Source: Planctomycetaceae bacterium
GTDB taxonomy: Bacteria; Planctomycetota; Planctomycetia; Pirellulales; Pirellulaceae
Direction: 5' to 3'
DNA: 10,839 nt
Assembly: GCA_002862265.1 (NCBI GenBank)
Contig: PKCQ01000716.1
Location: forward strand, 1 to 10,839
Shown here: positions 1 through 6,827 of the stretch, in pieces
How positions within the stretch are numbered: the stretch's first letter is position 1
How the letters are laid out: every line of letters begins with the position of its first letter
Made by a program: the position numbers and the translations under genes
Notes under the pieces: model-generated
Told to the model about the DNA's origin: nothing
The model's database searches: none
Seen by the model: only the letters and a program-made list of their open reading frames with translations

Positions 1-1739
1 AAGTCGTCCATGCCTTCGCCGGTGATGGCACTAGTTTTGACGACTTCGACGTCGCCACCCCACTCACTAGGTGTGAGTTCGTGCTCGGTCATTTGGGTTA
101 AGACACGGTTGGCGTCGACGCCAGGGACATCAATCTTGTTGAGGGCCACAACGATCGGTACACCAGCCGCTTTGGCATGGCTGATTGCTTCCTCTGTTTG
201 AGGCATGATGCCGTCGTCTGCAGCGATAACCAAAACTGCGATGTCGGTGACGTTCGCACCACGAGCTCGCATTTCAGTAAAAGCTTCGTGACCGGGTGTG
301 TCGACGAAAGAGATGATCTGGTCATTCTTCTCTACTTGGTAAGCCCGGATGTGCTGAGTGATACCACCTGCTTCACCAGTGACCACTCGTGTTCCGATCA
401 AGTAATCGAGCAGCGAGGTCTTACCGTGGTCGACGTGGCCCAAGAAAGTCACGATCGGTGGTCGAGCAGTTAGGTCGTCCGCAGGATCCTCGAAATTCTC
501 GATTGCATCGATGACGCCTTCTTCCAGGGACTCTGGCTCGCGGAATTCGAGTTCGACTCCGAGTTCAATCGCAATCGTCTCAGCGAGTTCGGTCTCGAGG
601 GCAGAGTTGATCGTCACGCCGTGGCCGAGTTGCATCAAGGTACCCACTACGCGGCCCGCAGGCACACCGGCGGCCTCAGAGAAGCTACGAACGGTGCAGG
701 GTAGTTCGAGAACGGCTTTGTCTTTTCGCGGAGCAGCAGTGTTAGTTCCTTTACGAACCAACCTCCGCGCGGAGCGGTGTGGACGGTCGTCTTCGCCGGG
801 ATGCATTCGTCTTCCGCCGCGACGTCGGCGTTCAGCTCGAGCGGCTTGAATGCCCGAGCCCTTTTTGCGCCCTTTGCCGTCTTCGTCTTCTCCGCCTTCG
901 CCACGACGACCTTTAGCTCGATCAGCAGCATCTTTGAAGTTTTTAAGTCCGCCGGCACCCGCACCAGTGCGGCCCCCCAGACGCCCTCGATTCTCAGTTT
1001 CGGCGGCTTGTTGCTGCTCCATCTGCTGTTGCACAGGAGCTTTCATCCCTTGTTTTTGCCCGGAGATATCGTTTTTCGTAAAACGGATTTCTGGACGCTG
1101 TGGGGCAGGACCGTCTTGCTTTGGCTTCGCTACTGGCTGATCCGCCTTGGGCATATTCCCCAGCTTGATAACGGGTTTTCGCGGAGCAGGTCGCCTCTTT
1201 TCTTCCTTAGGAGCGTCGCCGTTGCCACCGCCTCTAGCATCAAGACTGCGTACGCGGCGCTGACCAGGGCCGATGTAATCACCTCTAGCTAGAGGTGCCG
1301 CCTTTTGTTCTTGTGGCGGAGTATCTGGAGCTGACGGTTCGGAAGCTGCTGTGGGCTCGGGGCTAGAGATGACTTCTGGTGCCGATGCAGCATCTTCTGC
1401 CGCCACATCGGGAACAGGTGTTTCAACTGGTTCTTCTGCGGTTGCTGGAGCTTCTTCCTCGGAGGCCTTGGCCTTACGTGTCGGCGTATCCAAAACGCGA
1501 GGATTGTCGCGCAGAGAGGAAGTGGAACGAATGGGAGCTTCCACTCTTTGAGGAGCTGCCGGTGGCTCTTCCGGCTTACTGGCTCCAGAAAGATGCTTTT
1601 CAAGCTTCTCGACCTCATCGTCTTCTAAGCTCGCAAGCGCGGAACCCTTATTGGGGATTCCGATTTTGGTGCAAAGATCTACAAGCTCTTTGCTGTCCAT
1701 CGCTAGCTCTTTGGCTAACGCGTAGATGCGTTTCGGCAC
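1..1739 (-). CDS. infB: Translation initiation factor IF-2, N-terminal part (runs off the window)
   Basis: IF-2 is the GTPase that brings initiator tRNA to the 30S subunit and promotes 70S assembly. The frame is open from a GTG start at 1739 to the window edge, giving 579 codons; the rest of the G domain and the C-terminal tRNA-binding domains lie outside. Residues 1-50 are an IF2_N domain beginning MPKRIYALAKEL. Residues 50-340 form a long low-complexity linker, first acidic/Ala/Pro-rich, then Arg/Gly-rich. A second IF2_N-like domain spans about 343-395. The G domain follows with G1 GHVDHGKT (434-441), GGITQHI (458-464), G3 DTPGH (480-484), G4 NKID (534-537) and G5 near SAITGEG (570-576). 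An in-frame TGA about ten codons upstream, with no ATG after it, fixes GTG as the start; a weak AGGA lies 11 bases before it. It lies downstream of nusA on the same strand, as in most bacteria, but after an unusually long gap. Confidence 0.97.
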   Translation of the reverse strand, partial: MPKRIYALAKELAMDSKELVDLCTKIGIPNKGSALASLEDDEVEKLEKHLSGASKPEEPPAAPQRVEAPIRSTSSLRDNPRVLDTPTRKAKASEEEAPATAEEPVETPVPDVAAEDAASAPEVISSPEPTAASEPSAPDTPPQEQKAAPLARGDYIGPGQRRVRSLDARGGGNGDAPKEEKRRPAPRKPVIKLGNMPKADQPVAKPKQDGPAPQRPEIRFTKNDISGQKQGMKAPVQQQMEQQQAAETENRGRLGGRTGAGAGGLKNFKDAADRAKGRRGEGGEDEDGKGRKKGSGIQAARAERRRRGGRRMHPGEDDRPHRSARRLVRKGTNTAAPRKDKAVLELPCTVRSFSEAAGVPAGRVVGTLMQLGHGVTINSALETELAETIAIELGVELEFREPESLEEGVIDAIENFEDPADDLTARPPIVTFLGHVDHGKTSLLDYLIGTRVVTGEAGGITQHIRAYQVEKNDQIISFVDTPGHEAFTEMRARGANVTDIAVLVIAADDGIMPQTEEAISHAKAAGVPIVVALNKIDVPGVDANRVLTQMTEHELTPSEWGGDVEVVKTSAITGEGMDD

Positions 1740-1843
1740 GGTGTGGTGGTTCCTAAAACAGGATCAATATTTCGTCGCTTGTATGCACAAGTCCGCTGGG
1801 AGTAGAACTCCATACACGACCCACCACGCACGTGGAGTGTCAT
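1715..1843 (-). other. Possible 42-codon upstream ORF overlapping the infB start
   Basis: On the minus strand a strong AGGAGG lies 7 bases before ATG-TAG, a start codon followed directly by a stop (1844-1849). The next triplet is another ATG (1841-1843) that opens a 42-codon ORF in a different frame from infB. It ends at a TAG 22 bases inside infB. The peptide is basic and Cys-containing and resembles no family I know. The ribosome site is far stronger than that of infB itself, so this could be a regulatory leader ORF. It could also be chance. Codon content gives no support for a functional peptide. Confidence 0.3.
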
Positions 1844-1891
1844 CTACATGGACGAACCTCCTGAGATAGAAGGTCTCGTCAACCCGGACAA

Positions 1892-1915
1892 CGAGATGGC
1901 CCAAAGGCCATCTCG
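1892..1915 (-). other. Perfect 10-bp hairpin in the infB leader
   Basis: CGAGATGGCC (1892-1901) is followed by the loop CAAA and its exact complement GGCCATCTCG (1906-1915). On the transcribed (minus) strand it is followed by TTGTCCGGG, not a T-run, so it is not a classical intrinsic terminator. It sits about 40 bases before the AGGAGG ribosome site of the upstream ORF, which suggests an RNA-stability, processing or translation-control element. Confidence 0.5.
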
Positions 1916-2077
1916 CCTACTATTTCCGACCAGAGGTTTATTTCCGATCGGTAACATTACTTCTGTCCATGGTTTCCTCTGGAGCACCGATTTGAACAGG
2001 CAAGGCCCGTCCAACCATGTGAACTTTGTTCTTGTGTTGTTTGCGAAACCGCAGGGCGGATTCCTATTTCTTTTTGC

Positions 2078-2101
2078 AAGCCTACCCCGAGGGGCGGGCT
2101 T
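2078..2101 (-). other. Imperfect palindrome downstream of nusA
   Basis: AAGCC-ta-CCCC-ga-GGGG-cg-GGCTT forms a 5-bp plus 4-bp stem with a small symmetric internal loop. It starts 60 bases after the nusA stop. There is no T-run on the minus strand after it (GCAAAAAG follows), so an intrinsic terminator is not supported. A processing site or Rho-related pause element is possible. Confidence 0.35.
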
Positions 2102-2160
2102 ACAGATCGTCTCATTCTGTTTTCAGTTAGCTGAGCTCGGTCCAATAATCTACCGCTCTT

Positions 2161-3564
2161 CTAGCCATTTTCTGGTGCTGATCCGGCATCAGAATTCTCA
2201 GTATTGTCAGCAGCATCGTCATCTTCTGCAACAGCATCCGTGTCAGAAGCAGCTTCAGAATCCGAATTGATTGCTTCTTCGGCACTTTCTTCAGGGGCCT
2301 CCTCTGTCGCAGGGGCCTCTGCTGCTGGTTTAGGAGCCTGAGGAGCCGCGGCTGCAGCTTGCTTTTCAAGCTGCTCTTGTTCCTTTTTGAGACGCTTTTG
2401 CTCCTCGGCGACCCTTTCTGCCTCCAGAGCACGTTCGTCAGCCTGATCCACAATGGCATCAACTTGCTCGCGTGTCATGCCCCCCATTTCCATCAGGGCA
2501 TCCGGCTCAATGTAGGCTACGTCGTCATAAGACAGGTAGCCTTGCTCTACTAATGCCTGGGCCAGCTCATCGGTCATTCCTTCGAGTTCCAAAAAGGAAC
2601 CGATAGCCCGGTCAATCTGCTCCTCTAGTTCGCCAGCGGTCATGATCTCGATGTCCCAGCCAACCAACTTGCTGCCGAGACGCACGTTTTGGCCAAATTT
2701 TCCGATTGCCTGCGAAAGCTGATCGTCTTTCACCAAAACGATAGCTCGTCCGATCATATCGCAAAGTAGCACTTGCTCCACTTCAGCAGGCTGAAGAGCG
2801 CTTGGAATCAAGACTTCTGGGTCATCGCTCCAGCGGACGATATCTATCCGTTCGCCCGCGAGTTCGCTGGTGATGTTTTTGATTCTATTCCCACGAACTC
2901 CAACGCAAGCACCCACACAATCCACTCTCTGGTCCGAACTCGTTACTGCGACCTTGCTACGATGGCCTGGTTCACGGCTGATCGCCTTGATTTCAATTAC
3001 ACCTTCAGAGATTTCAGGAATCTCTTGCTCGAACAAACGCTGGACCAATTGTGGCTTGGTGCGACTCAGGATGACCTTAACGCGGTTGCCCGCTGCTTTG
3101 ACCTCATAGACGACGGCGCGAATTCGGTCACCATTGTGATAAGATTCGCCGGAAATTTGTTCGCCTCGAGGCAAAATTGCTTCCATATTGCCCAGTTGGA
3201 CGGTCGTCACTCCGCGCTCACTTCGCTGGACGGTCCCCGTAACAATCTGAGCAACTTGGTCGTGCCATTCGTCGAGCTGCGAGTCGCGTTCAGCTTCCTT
3301 GATCTTCTGAATGATGACTTGCTTGGCAGTCTGAGCGCCGATGCGTCCTACAATTTCGGCTTGGTCCATCGACTCGCCATCCACAAAGGCAGTGAGCTCG
3401 CCGGTGCCTCGGTCGATGGTCATTTCGATTTCAGCTTCTTCGCCACGGAACTTGCGCACAGCAGTCACCAATGCTGCTTCGATGGCGGTGAACACGATTT
3501 CACTATCGATATTCTTCTCACGATGAAGCGAATCGGCGATCCGTAGGATTTCAGATGGATTCAT
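2161..3564 (-). CDS. nusA: Transcription termination/antitermination factor NusA
   Basis: NusA binds RNA polymerase and nascent RNA and controls pausing, intrinsic termination and antitermination in the cytoplasm. The 467-residue product has the standard order. An N-terminal polymerase-binding domain (1-100) begins MNPSEILRIADSL. An S1 domain spans about 105-170. KH1 carries GVRG near 222-225, and KH2 carries GKFG at 288-291 followed by NVRLGSKLVGW. A short helical acidic repeat-like region covers about 325-375. From about 378 it ends in a charged Glu/Gln/Lys-rich stretch and an Ala/Pro/Glu/Asp-rich acidic tail. Length is close to E. coli NusA (495). The ATG at 3564 has no obvious Shine-Dalgarno site but gives exactly the conserved N-terminus. 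It shares strand and probable operon with infB. rimP, often just upstream of nusA, is absent; the preceding gene encodes a KAS homologue. Confidence 0.97.
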   Translation of the reverse strand: MNPSEILRIADSLHREKNIDSEIVFTAIEAALVTAVRKFRGEEAEIEMTIDRGTGELTAFVDGESMDQAEIVGRIGAQTAKQVIIQKIKEAERDSQLDEWHDQVAQIVTGTVQRSERGVTTVQLGNMEAILPRGEQISGESYHNGDRIRAVVYEVKAAGNRVKVILSRTKPQLVQRLFEQEIPEISEGVIEIKAISREPGHRSKVAVTSSDQRVDCVGACVGVRGNRIKNITSELAGERIDIVRWSDDPEVLIPSALQPAEVEQVLLCDMIGRAIVLVKDDQLSQAIGKFGQNVRLGSKLVGWDIEIMTAGELEEQIDRAIGSFLELEGMTDELAQALVEQGYLSYDDVAYIEPDALMEMGGMTREQVDAIVDQADERALEAERVAEEQKRLKKEQEQLEKQAAAAAPQAPKPAAEAPATEEAPEESAEEAINSDSEAASDTDAVAEDDDAADNTENSDAGSAPENG

Positions 3565-3774
3565 ACGGCAATCGTTGAAGTGAGGACTTCGGAGAGGCTC
3601 TTACGGCCGGATGTTCCAGACCGATAGGGCTCAAGTCGAGAGAGCACCAATTAGGTGGATTTGGTGGTACCAGGTTAAGCAAGACGTCCAAAAATTGGCT
3701 GGACTCAGCGGACCTGCTACTCTCATTCGGCCGACAAAACCATCTCGCGCTATGGATTTATCAGTAATCCGCCA

Positions 3775-3803
3775 ATCGTATCGCTCCCCATAGGGCCTGT
3801 CAA
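3775..3803 (-). promoter_or_regulatory. Predicted sigma70-type promoter for nusA(-infB)
   Basis: On the minus strand a perfect -35 TTGACA (3798-3803) is followed by a 17-base spacer and a -10 TACGAT (3775-3780, 4 of 6 consensus). It lies just after the KAS-like gene ends at 3840 and would start transcription near 3768. That leaves an untranslated leader of about 200 bases before nusA, and it argues that nusA-infB is not simply read through from the KAS gene. Confidence 0.55.
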
Positions 3804-3839
3804 CGTAAGGTTGCCGGCTGAGTCGACATTCGCTACGTT

Positions 3840-5150
3840 CTAGGCTTTCCCGATCAGGACGCTGCAAGCTTGCCCTTGCTGCGTGAAGCTCGTGTGCAAA
3901 ACAGCGTTGCCCGCGGCGGAGTCTGCAGTGGACGGCTTCCAGGTGATGCCTTCGATTGGTTTTTTCAGGTTCAGCAAAGGAAAGAGCTTGCCATTTTCCA
4001 TCGCAAGTAAGCTTGCGATGAGTTCTATTGCGGCGCTGCCAGCGCCAAGGTTACCGAAAAAGCTCTTGGCGGCAGCTACTGGAGCGGATCTTTCCGCAAG
4101 GACTTCGTTAAGTGCAATTGCTTCGGCCTGATCAGATTTTGGCGAACCCATGCCCTGAGCGTGAACATGCCATTGCTCCGGCAATTCCTGGTCGTCCAGG
4201 GCCTTTGTCATCGCAGTGGCGACAGCTTGGCTCAGGTACTGGTCTCCAGCAGACTTGCCGATCATGACCGAAGCTCCCGATAGCACTTCGCCCCAGATCC
4301 TAGCACCACGAGCCGCTGCATGCTCGGCCGATTCCAACATGATCGTTCCGGCACCTTCACCCAAGGCAGAACCTTGACTCGACTGATCAAAGGGCCGGGA
4401 CATTTTGCTGGGAGGATCGCAGTCTGGGGCAACTTCATCGCTTAAGTAAGTCTGCTGGGTTCTCAGCGGGTGAAGCCGGGTTCCGGTAGCACCGACCAGC
4501 ATTACATCTGCGGCCCCACGCTGGATGATCGAAGTTGCTTCCAGGATCGAGAGGTTCATGCTCGCTTCACGATCAGTGATCGAATTGTTCGGTCCGCGGA
4601 AGTCGTTGTAGATCGAAACGTGGCTATTGGGCATGTTCGGCAAGTATTTGAGCAACCAAAGCGGGTTTACTTTGGGTAAACCGTGAACAGGCCAGTCGCC
4701 GATTTCAAACTGGCCGCCGGCTTCGTTTCGGCAGTTCTGAAGACCTGCCATGTATTCGTCCGGCTGCGTCAGAATGTAGTCGCAACCAAAGATACAGCCA
4801 CATCGCGTCGGGTCTCGATCATCCCCAAGGCCAGAATGCGCTAAGGCTCGCTGTGAGGCCGCGACACCCATCTCGATCTCGCGGCACATGACTTTCATGT
4901 TCTTTTTGATCGGCCGAGCCAGTTTCTTATCCAGTTCCCCATAATCTTCGATCTTGCCCGTAAAGCTCTTCGCCCCGCCGCCCGCAGAGAAGGGCAGTGA
5001 GGAGCAGTCCATGCTTTCGATTTTCGAGATACCCGATCGTCCGGCTTGCAGCGCGTCCCACACCTCGTCCAAATCGCAGCCAAGCGGGCTGACGAGCCCC
5101 ATTCCGGTGATAACGACAGATTTTTGTGTGGACAATTTTTGAGTGGACAT
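3840..5150 (-). CDS. Beta-ketoacyl-ACP synthase homologue lacking the Cys-His-His catalytic triad (chain-length-factor-like)
   Basis: The 436-residue product has the thiolase-fold KAS II/FabF pattern. It begins with VVITGMGLVSPLG (12-24) and has SRPFDQSSQGSALGEGAG (251-268). The FabF nucleophile segment GPxxxxxTAC aligns with GPNNSITDRE (186-195), so the Cys is Glu195. The first His motif (AHGTST) aligns with AQGMGS (331-336), giving Gln332. The second (KSMTGH) aligns with KSFFGN (362-367), giving Asn367; only the Lys is kept. The C-terminal NSFGFGGTN motif is also lost. Condensation by this protein is therefore unlikely. Known inactive KAS paralogues are chain-length factors that pair with an active KS, so a structural or partner role is a reasonable inference. 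The reading frame is intact and conserved outside the active site, so it is not an ordinary pseudogene. ATG at 5150 is chosen because it starts just before the conserved strand; a TTG at 5213 would add 21 unlikely residues. Confidence 0.87.
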   Translation of the reverse strand: MSTQKLSTQKSVVITGMGLVSPLGCDLDEVWDALQAGRSGISKIESMDCSSLPFSAGGGAKSFTGKIEDYGELDKKLARPIKKNMKVMCREIEMGVAASQRALAHSGLGDDRDPTRCGCIFGCDYILTQPDEYMAGLQNCRNEAGGQFEIGDWPVHGLPKVNPLWLLKYLPNMPNSHVSIYNDFRGPNNSITDREASMNLSILEATSIIQRGAADVMLVGATGTRLHPLRTQQTYLSDEVAPDCDPPSKMSRPFDQSSQGSALGEGAGTIMLESAEHAAARGARIWGEVLSGASVMIGKSAGDQYLSQAVATAMTKALDDQELPEQWHVHAQGMGSPKSDQAEAIALNEVLAERSAPVAAAKSFFGNLGAGSAAIELIASLLAMENGKLFPLLNLKKPIEGITWKPSTADSAAGNAVLHTSFTQQGQACSVLIGKA

Positions 5151-5390
5151 AGAAGCCAAGGAGATAAAATCGCGAACTTCGAAGCTGGAGCTACACGAGC
5201 TCAGGCACAGCAACGGTCCTTAAGTTTGGCGGAACAGCCCAAATCCGGCAAGCTGCAGTGGATAGCGATTCCTGACGTGGGCAGAAATTTGAGTTCAGTC
5301 AATCAAGTTGATTTCCGGACCTCAGTCCAACCACGAGTTACCAGGAGAAGCAATGACGGTCGTACTTGCGGGTTTATTGAAGAGGGATTG

Positions 5391-6006
5391 GTGAAAACAG
5401 GTCCTTAAGCAGGCGACGTTGCGAATCCTGGTTCGACCGACGATGGATTACTGGAAGGGCTCCGTGCACGGGACGAAAAAGCTCGGGAGCAGTTCGGCGA
5501 CCTCCATTCGCCCCTGATCTATGTTGGTTGCCGAAAGTGTGATCTGCAGTCGGTAGATGCTAGAGAAGTCTCTCAGCGGGTTATTCATGCTGTGAATCGG
5601 TCTATTGACTCCTTCCAATGAAAAGACGCAAACAGCAATTTCCGAGGTTAGCTGTCTACCTACTACCCGCAATTCCGTTCGAAATTACTTGTCTCGCACG
5701 CTTCGCGGACCTCGGGCAAGGGGCGGAATCTCGATTCACATCCAACTGCTGGATGTGTCTGAGGCAACCGACGAAGAGTCACTTTTAACGACCCCGCACC
5801 CGTCCAAAACTCCGGACCAGGACATTCTCGATACGGCACGCACTGAGTTTGATGATCGTAAGTGGCCGCGCTTTTGGCTGGTCGCGATAGAAGGCCAATC
5901 AGCGGTCAAAGTCGCCAAGCGTTAGAAGATGAATCCTGGTGCAGTGAGACAAGCAAAGTATCGCGTGACCAAACGTTTGCAACGTTGTCTGGAAGAGTAC
6001 AGTTGA
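5391..6006 (+). pseudogene. ECF-type RNA polymerase sigma factor, decayed
   Basis: Conceptual translation across lesions gives a planctomycete-style ECF sigma factor of about 200 residues. A GTG at 5391 after GAGGG is the likely old start. Region 2 is at 5442-5618 (LLEGLRARDEKAREQFGDL, then a CRKCDLQ...DAREVSQRV segment). The FRGxL motif is at about 5640-5654, a TTRNSVRNYLSR segment follows, and region 4 with its helix-turn-helix is at about 5854-6003 (FWLVAIEGQSA...MNPGAVRQAKYRVTKRLQ). Lesions are TAA at 5406, TGA at 5619, TAG at 5649 where the family has Trp, a +1 shift near 5661, and TAG at 5923 inside the HTH. The natural stop is TGA at 6004. Such sigma factors often sit before a Ser/Thr kinase, and the relic of one follows here. 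No single fragment contains both regions 2 and 4, so function is very unlikely. Confidence 0.9.
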
Positions 6007-6130
6007 TGTCCAAGTCCTCAATCAGTGGGTACTTAGAATAGTAAGCGTGGGCCCTCTTCCGAGAACTACTCTAGAGCGTGTTGCGCTGCCGTGTTGATCT
6101 AGTAACGGGAGACCGGAAGAGAAGTTCAGT

Positions 6131-6740
6131 GTGCGAATCATGCAGCAGACATGTCCAACTCGAGATCAGCTTCGTGAGTTTCTTGAGGGAGCTATTGAGC
6201 CGGAATATGCAAAGAAGATTACTGCTCACGTAAATGGTTGCTCAAGCGGGTTGAGGGAGCATATCGAGGTCGCATCATCCAGAGCCAAGGAAACCTCGAC
6301 GTTACGGATATCTGCGAGGTTTTTGGCAAACAGCAATCGGTCTTCTAAATGCACACGCTGGCGGTTGGATTCATTGCGATGTTGAGCCGTCCCACGTCAA
6401 GCTCGCGAACGTTGGGAATGTCAAGCTGCTCGATCTCGGACTGACCTTGCTCAACAAAACAGAGCTTGGCTCGACCAGTCCCGCCGTGGTTTCTGATCGT
6501 TTGACATCGTTCGGTCCGATCATGGGCACTCGTGACCGATGTGGTGATGAAGGATCTTCAAGGCATGAAAGACCTTCGCCAGCTCACGATTCAGAGCACG
6601 CAGGTCATCGACGCTGGTCTGATACAACTCGTTGAAAGTAGAACCTGGCTTCGATCTCGCTAAACGGAACAAAAGTGACGAAAACCGGAATCTCAAAATT
6701 CAGGGAATTGCGTCCGAAGTGCAAGGTGTCTGAACTTTAG
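6131..6740 (+). pseudogene. Ser/Thr protein kinase with C-terminal leucine-rich repeats, decayed and internally deleted
   Basis: The pieces appear in order but in changing frames. Positions 6140-6258 give an N-terminal Cys motif (CPTRDQLREFLEG...AHVNGCSSG; the usual last Cys is Gly). Positions 6259-6323 give the start of the kinase helical lobe (GNLDVTDICEVF). After a one-base loss in a T-run near 6321, 6324-6531 gives WQTAIGLLNAHAGG, the catalytic loop IHCDVEPSHVKL (normally HRDxKPSN), KLLDLGLTLL and the end of the activation segment IMGT. The frame then jumps directly to LRR units: VTDVVMKDLQGMKDL at 6532 and, after another shift near 6640, NLASISLNGTKVTKTGI, with a natural stop TAG at 6738. 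The N-lobe with P-loop and ATP-binding Lys, the MAPE region and most of the C-lobe are gone. Full-length relatives would need well over 1.5 kb. ATG 6140 or GTG 6131 was probably the start. Confidence 0.88.
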
Positions 6741-6827
6741 GTCGAGTGAGGAGCTCATTAGGGCAAGGTCGCTAGCTGGCTACCCAATCTTGGGTGTCGC
6801 ACGTGCATTGAAGAGGAAGAGACGGGC

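Larger units (their letters stand above)
1740..2160 (-). promoter_or_regulatory. Long nusA-infB intergenic region, possible structured infB leader
   Basis: These 421 bases separate nusA and infB, which usually sit close together or are separated by ylxR. I find no convincing gene here: the 62-codon minus-strand ORF at 1957-2145 has no recognisable motif and is not YlxR-like. Visible structure includes a perfect 10-bp hairpin at 1892-1915, an imperfect palindrome at 2078-2101, a long-range pairing of CCAGAGG (1930-1936) with CCTCTGG (1977-1983), and two copies of TATTTCCGA at 1921-1929 and 1939-1947. A strong ribosome site lies at about 1855. An untranslated leader with attenuation, processing or feedback control of infB is possible, but this is inference. 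Confidence 0.4.

Noticed and set aside
777..1292. 171-codon and other plus-strand ORFs opposite infB
   Set aside because: They are shadows of the low-complexity IF-2 linker; the minus-strand frame continues without a stop from the N-terminal domain to the G domain.
2773..3546. 257-codon plus-strand ORF antisense to nusA
   Set aside because: It lies entirely opposite nusA, whose family match is clear, and shows no motif of its own; long antisense ORFs arise from the codon pattern of the real gene.
5353..5394. 13-codon ORF with a good AGGAG ribosome site just before the sigma relic
   Set aside because: It is too short to support as a gene and overlaps the probable old GTG start of the sigma factor; it may only have coupled translation when that gene was intact.
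5046..5408. 120-codon plus-strand ORF across the start of the KAS-like gene
   Set aside because: Half of it is antisense to conserved KAS sequence and the rest shows no family motif or ribosome site.
6782..6795. ACCCAA-TC-TTGGGT palindrome after the exported-protein gene as a terminator
   Set aside because: The loop is only 2 bases, the stem is short and no T-run follows on the minus strand.
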